This document shows positions 16,172-23,516 of a stretch of DNA of 64,000 nucleotides, piece after piece. A program made the translations under genes and the position numbers. The number at the start of each line of letters is the position of its first letter. Positions within the stretch are counted from its first letter, which is position 1. Under the pieces are notes generated by a model. It did no database searches, was not told the origin of the DNA, and saw only the letters and a program-made list of their open reading frames with translations. The stretch lies in NCBI RefSeq assembly GCF_030160715.1, contig NZ_BSOW01000012.1, positions 62,001 through 126,000 on the forward strand, given 5' to 3'. The DNA comes from Bradyrhizobium iriomotense. GTDB lineage: Bacteria > Pseudomonadota > Alphaproteobacteria > Rhizobiales > Xanthobacteraceae.

Positions 16172-16564
16172 GGGACTCACCCTCTTGGATTGGAGGTATT
16201 CCCACTGCGAATTCCGTACTCACCTTAGCCCCGGCGCCGGATGCACCATGTGAAGCTGTTCACTATGGGTGCAGCAAATCCTGCAAAGGTTCATCGGATC
16301 GCGTACGCGATAAAGGTCAATATGTCTGCATTTCTCGCGCAAGGCTTGTAGCTCGCCAATGGCAGCAATGCAGGTTGCCACCGCGCAATGCGGGCTTCGA
16401 TGTCAGCGGACTGCCCAACCATGTCATGCGCGAGTCGCTACAGCGCTGCGCTTGGTGTGCGATCATCGTGGCGCGGCCGACCGTCGTGGGGCGACGACCC
16501 AACCGAGGCCGTTCTACGTCCTGCCTTGGCGCGCAACTCGATGCTGATTGCTAGTCGTCGCCGT
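16172..16564. other. Intergenic region with one dyad
   Basis: About 390 bases without a convincing gene. Open frames of up to 157 codons exist on the plus strand but have no ribosome site and no family features. A dyad, GTGAA-GCTG-TTCAC at 16250-16263 within wider CACC/GGGTG arms, is the only structure seen. It may belong to the promoter of the secreted protein at 15821-16171. Confidence 0.45.
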
Positions 16565-17170
16565 TCAAGGGTTCGGAGCCGCCGCTTGCATCTCGTGTCC
16601 AGGGCTGAAGCTTGATGCGCCTGGCTGCCCGGAGGGGGTCGGGCTTGAAGATGCCGCTTGCATTTCGTGCCCGGGGCTGAAGCTCGATGCCCCCGGATGC
16701 CCGGAGGGCGCGCTCGAAGATGCAGCTTGCATCTGGTGCCCTGGGCTGAAGCCGGATGCGCCAGGATGCCCGGCATGGCTTGATGAACCATGATGCCCGG
16801 TATGCGAGTGCGAGCTTGAGAACACCGCTGAAAACGCCGACTGGATCGCGTGTCCTAGGCTGTGTCCTACGCTAAGGCTTGATGCGCCATGATGCGCTCC
16901 ATGCGCATGCGGGCTCGAAAACGCTGCTTGCATCGCGTGCCCTGGAGCCGATGCCGAACTGCCGTGGCCGACACCACCTGCGCCGCCATGTCCCGCACCG
17001 CCGCCATGTCCCCCGCCCACACCGCTACCTCCTCCAACTCCCCCTCCGCCTCCGGCGCCGCCGCCCCCTCCACCGCCGCCACCACCACCTCCAGCGAGCA
17101 GCGGCCCAGACGCTGCGATCAACAATGCCGGTATGGCCGCTATTGCAAGAAGCTTGGCTACCCTCGTCAT
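16565..17170 (-). CDS. Secreted Gly/Ser/His-rich tandem-repeat protein
   Basis: A 201-residue low-complexity protein. A signal peptide (MTRVAKLLAIAAIPALLIA) is followed by a Gly-rich block of about 60 residues with runs of twelve Gly and GGGHGG. A C-terminal array repeats the unit GxPGASSFSPGHEMQAASS two full times plus a terminal copy, with older diverged copies (PGHAMQAAFSS) before it. The repeat period is 69-72 bases in DNA. AGGAGA precedes the ATG at 17170. The fold is probably extended, in the periplasm or on the surface. Repeat number is likely to vary between strains. Function is unknown. Confidence 0.7.
   Translation of the reverse strand: MTRVAKLLAIAAIPALLIAASGPLLAGGGGGGGGGGGGAGGGGGVGGGSGVGGGHGGGAGHGGAGGVGHGSSASAPGHAMQAAFSSPHAHGAHHGASSLSVGHSLGHAIQSAFSAVFSSSHSHTGHHGSSSHAGHPGASGFSPGHQMQAASSSAPSGHPGASSFSPGHEMQAASSSPTPSGQPGASSFSPGHEMQAAAPNP
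16570..16790 (-). repeat. Coding tandem repeat, about 70-bp unit
   Basis: About three copies of a 69-72-bp unit containing GATGC and TGCCCGGAGG-like cores (for instance near 16615, 16686 and 16755) encode the C-terminal array of the Gly/Ser-rich secreted protein. Copies differ by point changes and by one codon in length. Confidence 0.75.
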
Positions 17171-17631
17171 GATGATCTCCTCTTCGCCTTCAATTCGGCG
17201 GCTAACTCCAGGCAACACTGCGGGGCTCGACGGTGGTTGAAAGTCGAGCGCTCGAGCGAATGTTCCGCACAAAGCGTGATCGAATAAGGCGAACAGGCGC
17301 GCGCGCCATTTTCTGCGCGGACTGTCACCAGAACGGCACATCTATGCGAGCGGTTCCGCGACGAGTTCACACCGCACGCGTCCGAAGGCCGCAAGTCGGG
17401 TTCGATTCCGCCCCGCTCACGCGTACTCGTGGCGTTGCTCTCCTCTGGCGAGCATTCCGGACAGCCAGCAACAAGCGGCGAGAGGTGTCCGCAGATACCG
17501 CGTGATCGTGAGAGGCCAGTGGCCTGTTTCTGGCTCAGCTCGGACCACGAGCGATGTCCGCACTTCCGCTGCTGTCGGAGCCATCGCGGACATCAAGCGC
17601 ACTCGATCTGCGAGCACACGCCGTAGCTGCC
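17171..17631. other. Intergenic region with possible remnant of a dispersed repeat
   Basis: No reliable gene in about 460 bases. Between roughly 17490 and 17620 the plus strand translates to phrases such as TSDVRTSAAVGAIADIK. The minus strand gives MSAMAPTAAEVRTS. Both resemble the degenerate dispersed sequences of Rhizobiales whose conceptual translations read MSALPPKADI or VRFGPIADI. This is recognition by eye only. The stretch upstream (17171-17480) shows nothing I can name. Confidence 0.35.
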
Positions 17632-18099
17632 TTACGGTCTGTGCTCGCAGACGTCGACCCATTCGGCGCCGACCAGCTCGGCCAACCGGTCCGGCGCGAT
17701 GCGCACCGCGCTATGGGTCGAGCCCGCGGCCGGCACCACGATGTCGAAGGCTTTCAGCGAGACGTCGCAATAGATCGACAGCGGCGCCTTCAGCCCGAAT
17801 GGGCAGACGCCGCCGACCTCGTGGCCGGTGATGTCGGCGACCTCTTCGAGCCCCAGCATCTTCGGCTTGCCGCCGAATTGCGCCTTCACCTTCTTGTTGT
17901 CCATGCGCGAGGTGCCGCTGGCGACGATCAGGATGACGCGCTCGCCGATCCGCAAGGACAGCGTCTTGGCGATGCGGCCGGGCTCGACGCCATAGGCCTC
18001 GGCCGCAAGCGGCACCGTCGCCGAGCTGATCGGCGATTCGATGACGGTGATGTCTGGGGCTTTCTCGGCGAAGAAGTCGCGAACGGATTGAATGCTCAT
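17632..18099 (-). CDS. YbaK/EbsC family (aminoacyl-tRNA editing domain) protein
   Basis: A 155-residue single-domain YbaK/ProX-type protein. GRIAKTLSLRIGERVILIVASG (about residues 40-61) contains the conserved Lys of the editing pocket. VKAQFGGKPKMLGLEEV and ITGHEVGGVCPFGL (about 72-103) are the family core. Related enzymes hydrolyse mischarged Cys- or Ala-tRNA(Pro). Which tRNA this one edits is not visible. It sits 21 bases downstream of the HAD gene on the same strand, so the two may be co-transcribed without an obvious functional link. Confidence 0.9.
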   Translation of the reverse strand: MSIQSVRDFFAEKAPDITVIESPISSATVPLAAEAYGVEPGRIAKTLSLRIGERVILIVASGTSRMDNKKVKAQFGGKPKMLGLEEVADITGHEVGGVCPFGLKAPLSIYCDVSLKAFDIVVPAAGSTHSAVRIAPDRLAELVGAEWVDVCEHRP

Positions 18100-18120
18100 T
18101 CCAGACGGCTCATTCCAGAC

Positions 18121-18861
18121 TCATGGGCGGGCGACGATCTCGGGCAGTTCGGACAGCGAGCGGACGCGGTGATCCGGCTGCAATCCCAGCTCGTCCATCT
18201 GGGTCCGGATCGCCTTGAACATGGTCAGCGGTGCCACGAGTTCGCTCTCGACGCAAGCGAGCGCTATCGCCTCCGGCGTGACCCGCTCGATCCAGGCGAC
18301 GTTGAGCCCGAACGCCTTGGCGCCCGCCACGTCCCAGGGATTTGACGAGACGAACAGTACTTCGCCGGGGCTGGTGCCGAGCACCTCGCCGATCAGCTCA
18401 TAGGCCTTCGGGCTCGGCTTGAAGATCCTCTTCGCATCGACGCTGATGGTGGCGTCGAGCAGTCTGTCGAGGCCGGTGTTGCGCACGAGCGCGCCCAGCA
18501 TCTCCGGGCTGCCGTTGGAGAGGATCGCGAGTTTGCGCGGCTTCAGCGCCGCAAGCGCGGCCGCAGCGTCCGGATAGAGATCGAGGTGCAGATATTTCCC
18601 GATCACGCGCTCGAAGGCGTCGTTGTCGTAGGTGAGCCCGAGCACGCGCAGCGTATAGGCGAGCGAGTCCCGCGTGATGCCGGCGAAATCCCGGTAGCGC
18701 TGCATCAGCGAGCGCAACCAGGTGTATTCGAGCTGCTTGATGCGCCAGATTTGCGTGACGATCTCGCCGTAGCCCGGAAACGCATCCTCGGTGATCTCCG
18801 CGACCGACTGGATGTCGTAGAGCGTCCCATAGGCGTCGAAGACGACGGCTTTGATCGTCAC
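18121..18861 (-). CDS. HAD superfamily, haloacid dehalogenase type II
   Basis: A 246-residue protein matching L-2-haloacid dehalogenase architecture. Motif I is VVFDAYGTLYD with the nucleophile Asp near residue 8. Motif II is LAILSNGSPEML (about 115). The Lys of motif III is in FKPSPKAYELIG, and motif IV appears as FVSSNPWDVAGAKAFG with the family-typical SSNPWD. The enzyme converts 2-haloacids to hydroxy acids, but many members act on phosphates or unknown substrates. The GTG at 18861 preceded by AGGGA is the best start. It follows the amidohydrolase gene by 26 bases, suggesting one transcript with YbaK last. Confidence 0.88.
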   Translation of the reverse strand: MTIKAVVFDAYGTLYDIQSVAEITEDAFPGYGEIVTQIWRIKQLEYTWLRSLMQRYRDFAGITRDSLAYTLRVLGLTYDNDAFERVIGKYLHLDLYPDAAAALAALKPRKLAILSNGSPEMLGALVRNTGLDRLLDATISVDAKRIFKPSPKAYELIGEVLGTSPGEVLFVSSNPWDVAGAKAFGLNVAWIERVTPEAIALACVESELVAPLTMFKAIRTQMDELGLQPDHRVRSLSELPEIVARP

Positions 18862-18887
18862 GTTGATCCCTTGACGTTGCTTCCCTG

Positions 18888-19772
18888 CTAGATCCCCAGC
18901 AGCTTTCTCGCGTTCGCTTTCAACACTTTCGGCCGGATCTCGTCGCGGATATCGATCTTGGCGAAGTCGGCCAGCCACCGGTCCGGCGTGATCACCGGCC
19001 AGTCCGAGCCGAACAGCATCTTATCCTGCAGGATCGAGTTGATATAGCGCACCAGGATCGGCGGGAAGTATTTCGGCGACCAGCCGGACAGGTCGATATA
19101 GACGTTGGGCTTGTGGGTCGCGACCGACAGCGCCTCCTCCTGCCAGGGGAAGGAGGGGTGGGCGAGGATGATCTTGAGGTCGGGGAAATCCGCCGCCACG
19201 TCATCCATATACATCGGGTTGGAATATTTCAGCCGCATGCCCATGCCGCCGGGCATGCCCGAGCCGACGCCGGTCTGGCCGGTGTGAAACAGCGCGATCG
19301 CGCCGCCATTGTTGATCTCTTCGTAGAGCGGGTAGGCCATGCGGTCGTTGGCATAGAAGCCCTGCATGGTCGGGTGGAATTTGAAGCCGCGGACACCGTA
19401 TTCCTCGATCAGCTTGCGCGCCTCGCGCGCGCCGAGCTTGCCCTTGTGCGGGTCGATCGAGACAAACGGGATCAGGACGTCGAGATGGTCGGAGGCGGCC
19501 TCGATCATCTCGTAATTGTTGTAGCGGCGGAAGCCGGTCTCGCGCTCGGCATCGACCGGGAAGATCACGGCGGCAATGTTCTTCGAGCGGTAGTAGGCCG
19601 CGGTCTCCGGCACGGTCGGCGGATGCTTGTTCGGCGACTTGAAGTATTCCGCCATCTGCGCCTGGAAATCGTCATAGCCGTCGTCGGGGTGGCAACCGCA
19701 GGGCTCCTCGGCGTGGGTGTGGATGTCGATCGCGACGACGTCGTCGATATTGGGCAGCTTCAGCTTGGGCAT
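18888..19772 (-). CDS. Amidohydrolase_2 family metal-dependent hydrolase/decarboxylase
   Basis: A 294-residue TIM-barrel protein of the amidohydrolase-2/ACMSD clade. The first metal-binding pair is IDIHTHAEEP (about residues 15-24). RGFKFHPTMQGF, IALFHTGQTG and IILAHPSFPW supply barrel His residues. LFGSDWPVITPD carries the conserved Asp near the C-terminus. The family includes non-oxidative decarboxylases and lactonases of aromatic pathways. The ATG at 19772 follows GGGAGAA; an upstream extension of 18 residues is less likely. It is first in a probable operon with HAD and YbaK genes, downstream of a palindrome that may be its operator. Confidence 0.88.
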   Translation of the reverse strand: MPKLKLPNIDDVVAIDIHTHAEEPCGCHPDDGYDDFQAQMAEYFKSPNKHPPTVPETAAYYRSKNIAAVIFPVDAERETGFRRYNNYEMIEAASDHLDVLIPFVSIDPHKGKLGAREARKLIEEYGVRGFKFHPTMQGFYANDRMAYPLYEEINNGGAIALFHTGQTGVGSGMPGGMGMRLKYSNPMYMDDVAADFPDLKIILAHPSFPWQEEALSVATHKPNVYIDLSGWSPKYFPPILVRYINSILQDKMLFGSDWPVITPDRWLADFAKIDIRDEIRPKVLKANARKLLGI

Positions 19773-19802
19773 TGGTTTTCTCCCGACAGATCGTAAATTG
19801 AT

Positions 19803-19813
19803 TATATGATATA
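19803..19813. promoter_or_regulatory. AT-rich palindrome upstream of amidohydrolase gene
   Basis: TATAT-G-ATATA is a perfect 11-base dyad 30 bases upstream of the amidohydrolase start, in an AT-rich patch (19795-19825). GntR/FCD regulators of catabolic genes often use such sites. The rest of the 309-base gap 19773-20081 shows no gene. Confidence 0.4.
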
Positions 19814-20081
19814 ACGAATTTGGCAAGGCGTCGTCGAAGGATGCGGCTGAGGGAGCAAAGGGACCGATCCGGCCGTTTCAGAGCCCCTTTGCATGGGGTT
19901 GTTTTCCAGATTTAGTCGGCGCGGACCGGGCCGATTGCATTGACATCGGCATTCACCATGGCTTAGAACCCGCGCGTCCCGGGCGGTCGGTCCGCCAGCG
20001 GGAAAGCTCTCATTTTGCCACATTCGCGCGTGCCGAAACGGTAGTGCCGAACACGGCCTTTCGAACGTTCAGGATTCTGCC

Positions 20082-20207
20082 ATGAAGGTCCGTAACTCGC
20101 TGAAATCGCTGCGCGGTCGCCACCGTGCCAACCGCCTGGTCCGCCGCAAGGGCCGGGTCTATGTGATCAACAAGGTGCAGCGCCGCTTCAAGGCTCGTCA
20201 GGGCTGA
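20082..20207 (+). CDS. rpmJ: 50S ribosomal protein L36, Cys-free type
   Basis: A 41-residue basic protein that begins MKVRNSLKSLRGRHRANRLV and ends RRFKARQG, the standard L36 framing. The four zinc-binding residues of the C+ form are absent, so this is the zinc-independent type common in alphaproteobacteria. It stands alone, as usual for this order, and is followed by a hairpin at 20281-20308. It binds 23S rRNA late in large-subunit assembly. Confidence 0.96.
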   Translation: MKVRNSLKSLRGRHRANRLVRRKGRVYVINKVQRRFKARQG

Positions 20208-20280
20208 TCGGTAAGGGCTGAGTTCCCTGCCGAGGGACTGTCGCGCCCCCCGCAAGACCACGGTCTCACACGACTTTGAC

Positions 20281-20308
20281 GCCGTCCTTGCTATGCAAGG
20301 GCGGCTTT
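20281..20308 (+). terminator. Hairpin terminator after rpmJ
   Basis: GCCGTCCTTG (20281-20290) pairs with CAAGGGCGGC (20296-20305), with one T-G wobble, over a five-base loop and is followed by TTT. It overlaps the leader of the next gene. Confidence 0.55.
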
Positions 20309-20327
20309 GCGCGTCTACACTTCCGCC

Positions 20328-20969
20328 ATGGCAGTGAGATTCTTGTCCGCGCTTCCCCTCCGTCTGGCCGCCCTGCTGGCCGTGCTGACGGTCGTCGCAC
20401 CCGCTTTCGCGCAGGATGACCCGGCAGGTCCGCCCGTGAAGCAGAAGAAGCTTCCCGAGGCGCCGGCGAAGCTGCCCAAGGTCGACCGCACCAAGAATCT
20501 CGATTTCCTGTTCGGCGCGCTGAAGGCGGCTCCGGACGATGTCAGCGCCAAGCATGTCGAGGCGCGGATCTGGGCGATCTGGCTCCAGACTCCCAGCGAT
20601 ACGGCGGCGCTGCTGATGACGCGGGCCAAGGCGGCCGTGGATGGGCAGAAGATCGACGTCGCGATCAAGCTTCTCGATGCCGTCATCAAGCTTCGCCCCG
20701 ACTATATCGAAGCCTGGAACCGGCGCGCGACGCTCTACTACATGCAGAACGATTATGGCCGGTCGCTCGCCGACATCCGCGAGGTGCTGATCCGGGAGCC
20801 GCGCCATTTCGGCGCGCTCGCAGGTCTCGGCATGATCATGCAGGAGATCGGCGACGAGAAGCGCGCGCTCGATGCCTACCGCAAAGCGCTCGCCATCAAC
20901 CCGCACCTCGACAAGATCCCCGATCAGGTCAAGTCGCTGACCGAGAAGGTCGAAGGGCGGGATATCTAA
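20328..20969 (+). CDS. Periplasmic tetratricopeptide-repeat protein
   Basis: A 213-residue protein with a signal peptide (MAVRFLSALPLRLAALLAVL, cleavage after AFAQ) and a Lys/Pro-rich linker (KQKKLPEAPAKLPK). Three TPR units follow in the C-terminal half: KLLDAVIKLRPDYIEAW, LADIREVLIREPRHFGAL and ALDAYRKALAINPHLD. TPRs mediate protein contacts; no catalytic domain is present. A TTG start 21 bases upstream is possible. It is transcribed alone between rpmJ and a small secreted protein gene. Confidence 0.85.
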   Translation: MAVRFLSALPLRLAALLAVLTVVAPAFAQDDPAGPPVKQKKLPEAPAKLPKVDRTKNLDFLFGALKAAPDDVSAKHVEARIWAIWLQTPSDTAALLMTRAKAAVDGQKIDVAIKLLDAVIKLRPDYIEAWNRRATLYYMQNDYGRSLADIREVLIREPRHFGALAGLGMIMQEIGDEKRALDAYRKALAINPHLDKIPDQVKSLTEKVEGRDI

Positions 20970-21103
20970 CCCCCAACTCGATGTTGTTTTGAGCGACTGC
21001 GGAGCGCGGCCGTTAACCACGCGTCGAGCAGCCCCGCGGCGGGGGGATGTTTTTCCCGAGCCACCGGGATTAGCTGCATGACAGCTACAAGTGGAGCCGT
21101 GCG

Positions 21104-21364
21104 ATGAAACGCGTGATCCTAGCGGGGGCGTTGCTGCTGGCGAGCGCAACGGCCTGTCTTGCCGACGGGCTGTTCTGGGTGGTGGGCAACCGCTCCACCG
21201 GCAAATGCGAGATCGTGACCAGCAATCCCGTCATCATCGGCGACATCTGGTTCGGCGACGGTCCCTACAGGTCCAAGGCCGACGCCAAACTTGCGCGGTC
21301 GACGATCCGTGCCTGTCCGAGGCCAGGTCCCGACGAAGACAAGGACGACGACAGCGCGGACTAG
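21104..21364 (+). CDS. Small secreted protein (86 aa)
   Basis: MKRVILAGALLLASATACLA is a signal peptide; cleavage after CLA is likely. The mature part is short (about 66 residues), with LFWVVGNRSTGKCEIVTSNP and then YRSKADAKLARSTIRACP and an acidic tail DEDKDDDSAD. The GKCEIV...SKADA pattern recurs in small Bradyrhizobium periplasmic proteins of unknown role. Two mature Cys could form a disulfide. GGAG precedes the ATG. It converges with the next gene, six bases apart. Confidence 0.7.
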   Translation: MKRVILAGALLLASATACLADGLFWVVGNRSTGKCEIVTSNPVIIGDIWFGDGPYRSKADAKLARSTIRACPRPGPDEDKDDDSAD

Positions 21365-21370
21365 GTTCGC

Positions 21371-21553
21371 CTAGTGCAGGATGTGGTCGCCGCGCTCGAC
21401 GAGACTCTGGTCTGCGGCAGCGGCATAGAGTTTTGCAAGCTCGGCTTCGAGATGCTCGTTGATCAGGAGCAGCGCCCGTACCGCGCCGCGCAGGTCACCG
21501 CTACAGCTCGCAACGATCTCGTCGATCGCAGCATCTTTTGATCGCAAACTCAT
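21371..21553 (-). CDS. Hypothetical protein (60 aa)
   Basis: A short helical, acidic protein: MSLRSKDAAIDEIVASCSGD then RGAVRALLLINEHLEAELAK. The ATG at 21553 has an ideal GGAGG ribosome site, which supports it over an upstream extension of 48 residues. No signal peptide is present and no family is recognised. The LLLINEHLE segment suggests a small dimerising helix. Confidence 0.65.
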   Translation of the reverse strand: MSLRSKDAAIDEIVASCSGDLRGAVRALLLINEHLEAELAKLYAAAADQSLVERGDHILH

Positions 21554-21883
21554 CGAGAAACCTCCAATCCAAAACAGAACAAAATCTGCCGGTCTTTCCC
21601 GCGTTCCCATGGATTGCGTTGAGGATCGGCGCCCACCCGCGCTTAAGAGGTGGAACCGACCGTGGCGATTATATGGACGCGGCGATGACGGCCGCATGAA
21701 CTGGCCCGGTTGGCCGCATGCTTTCAGACTGCCATTGATTTTGTTGATGTTTTCCCAGGTTGAATTCTACTGATATCCACAGGCAGGTACCGTCAGCGGA
21801 ACGCAAAGCCCGCGCACCGAAAAGAAACTGCCGGACGCTGGGACCGTAACTGCCATGTGCCTTGGATCGCCCGGACCATCTCC
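21554..21883. other. Divergent intergenic region
   Basis: About 330 bases hold the promoters of the 60-aa gene and the alpha/beta hydrolase. An AT-rich patch (21735-21780) includes TTGATTTTGTTGATG. No hairpin, repeat or convincing small gene was seen. Confidence 0.45.
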
Positions 21884-22840
21884 ATGATCGTATTTTTCCT
21901 CGTGACGGCGCTCGCCCTGCTTGTCGTCGTCACGCTGGCCGGCGTTTGGGCCGTCGAGCGCGCCTTCCCGCCGCAGGGCGAGATGATCGCGGTCGCCGGT
22001 GCGACGCTGCACGTCGTCGACCTCGGCCCGCGCGATGCCGGCCTGCCGATCGTCATGCTGCACGGCGCGAGCTCGAATCTGGAGGTGATGCGGCGTCCGC
22101 TCGGCGACCTTCTTGCCGAAAAGCATCGGGTGATCCTGATCGATCGCCCCGGCCATGGCTGGAGCACGCGGGCGCGGCTCGAGGATTCGACGGCCGAGGT
22201 GCAGGCGCGGATGGTCGACGAGGCGCTTGCCAGGCTCGGCATCGATCGTGCGGTGTTCGTGGTGCATTCCTGGAGCGGGGCGCTGGGGGCGCGGCTTGCG
22301 CTCGATCATGCCGATCGGGTCGCCGGTCTCGTCATGCTGGCGCCGGTCACCCATCCCTGGCGTGGCGGCGTCGGGCGCTACAATGAGATCATCGCAACGC
22401 CGGTGATCGGCCCGCTGCTCGCCTACACGATCACGCTGCCGCTCGGCTATCTGCTTGCAACGCCCGGGGCGCGGAACGTCTTCCTGCCGCAGATGATGCC
22501 GGACGGCTTCGTGCAGGACTCCGCGACGCCGCTGCTGCTGCGCCCGCGCGAGTTCATCGCCAATGCCTATGATCTGGTGACGCTGAAGGCGTCGGTGGCC
22601 GCGCAAGCTTCGCGATATGGAGAGATTTCCGTGCCGACCGTGGTCATCGCCGGCGAGCCTGACAAGACGGTGTCGACCAATATCCACGCCCGCCCGTTCG
22701 CCGCCACCGTGCCGAATGCGAAGCTGATTGTGCTGCCCGATCTCGGCCACATGGTGCAGACCACGGAGCCGGATCTGGTGAAGACCGAGATCGAGGCGCT
22801 GATCGCCGCGATCACGTCTGAGAAGGCGGCCGCCGACTAG
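21884..22840 (+). CDS. Membrane-anchored alpha/beta hydrolase
   Basis: A 318-residue hydrolase with an N-terminal membrane helix (MIVFFLVTALALLVVVTLAG). The oxyanion loop is IVMLHGASSN (about residue 60). The nucleophile elbow is VVHSWSGALGA, with the second Ser central. The acid lies in VIAGEPDKTVS, and the catalytic His in LPDLGHMVQ. The substrate is not predictable; anchored members often act on lipids or esters. A GTG at 21857 would add nine residues. It stands alone and converges with the cytochrome c gene. Confidence 0.85.
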   Translation: MIVFFLVTALALLVVVTLAGVWAVERAFPPQGEMIAVAGATLHVVDLGPRDAGLPIVMLHGASSNLEVMRRPLGDLLAEKHRVILIDRPGHGWSTRARLEDSTAEVQARMVDEALARLGIDRAVFVVHSWSGALGARLALDHADRVAGLVMLAPVTHPWRGGVGRYNEIIATPVIGPLLAYTITLPLGYLLATPGARNVFLPQMMPDGFVQDSATPLLLRPREFIANAYDLVTLKASVAAQASRYGEISVPTVVIAGEPDKTVSTNIHARPFAATVPNAKLIVLPDLGHMVQTTEPDLVKTEIEALIAAITSEKAAAD

Positions 22841-22876
22841 CGGCCGCCAAGTCTCGTTTCGTTACGTCTCGTCGCG

Positions 22877-23287
22877 TTACTGCTTGACCTTCCCGTCCTT
22901 GTCGTACTGGGAGACATAGGCCCAGAGATCGTTGATCTCCTTCTCGTTCTTGATGCCGGCGAACGCCATCTTGGTGCCGGGGATCTTGGCCTTGGGATCC
23001 TTGATGTATTCCTTGAACAGCGCCTCGTTCCAGGTGATGCCGGAATTCTTGTTGGCGTCCGAATAATTGTAGTCCGGCGCCGTGCCGGACTTGCGGCCGT
23101 CGAGGCCGTTGAGCTCCGGTCCGACCTTGTTCTTCGCGCCTTCGCCGATGGCGTGGCAGGCGAGGCACTTGTTGAACGACGTCTTGCCGGCTGCGGCGTC
23201 CTGCGCCATCGCTTTGGATGATATGGCGGTGGACGCTGCGGCAGTCATGGCGAGGGCAACCAGCGCGCCGAAAGTCAGTTTTGTCAT
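22877..23287 (-). CDS. Class I cytochrome c (c2/c550-like)
   Basis: A 136-residue periplasmic monohaem cytochrome. A signal peptide (MTKLTFGALVALAMTAAAST, ending KAMAQ) precedes FNKCLACHAIGEG, with the CxxCH haem site about residue 47. The Met ligand lies in GTKMAFAGIKNEKEI, which is very close to mitochondrial cytochrome c. Such proteins carry electrons between the bc1 complex and oxidases or reductases. The Bradyrhizobium c550 gene cycA is a candidate identity, not proven. It lies 230 bases from the divergent glcD gene. Confidence 0.93.
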   Translation of the reverse strand: MTKLTFGALVALAMTAAASTAISSKAMAQDAAAGKTSFNKCLACHAIGEGAKNKVGPELNGLDGRKSGTAPDYNYSDANKNSGITWNEALFKEYIKDPKAKIPGTKMAFAGIKNEKEINDLWAYVSQYDKDGKVKQ

Positions 23288-23516
23288 AGGATGCTCTTCG
23301 TCTCTTCCCGGGGTCAGATTGATGGTCGTGGTTTTGGCAGGTCCGGTGCAGGTGGACAAGCCGCGAAAGCTTGACAGGTTTCGCGATAGCAGACTTGCCC
23401 CAGAGAGAACTTGCGCTGCAACAAAGCAATGGGACCTTCGGAGGACCTACCCAAGGACAGCAAGACATGATTGATTTGCCGGGACAATTTCCTCCGTCGG
23501 ACGAAGGTTTCGTAAC

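Noticed and set aside
16081..16554. A 157-codon plus-strand frame between two secreted-protein genes.
   Set aside because: No ribosome site, no signal or domain, and it overlaps the promoter and start of the gene at 15821-16171.
16970..17100. Apparent CCACC/CCGCC tandem repeats.
   Set aside because: They are Gly codons of the secreted Gly-rich protein on the minus strand; no spacers or CRISPR features are present.
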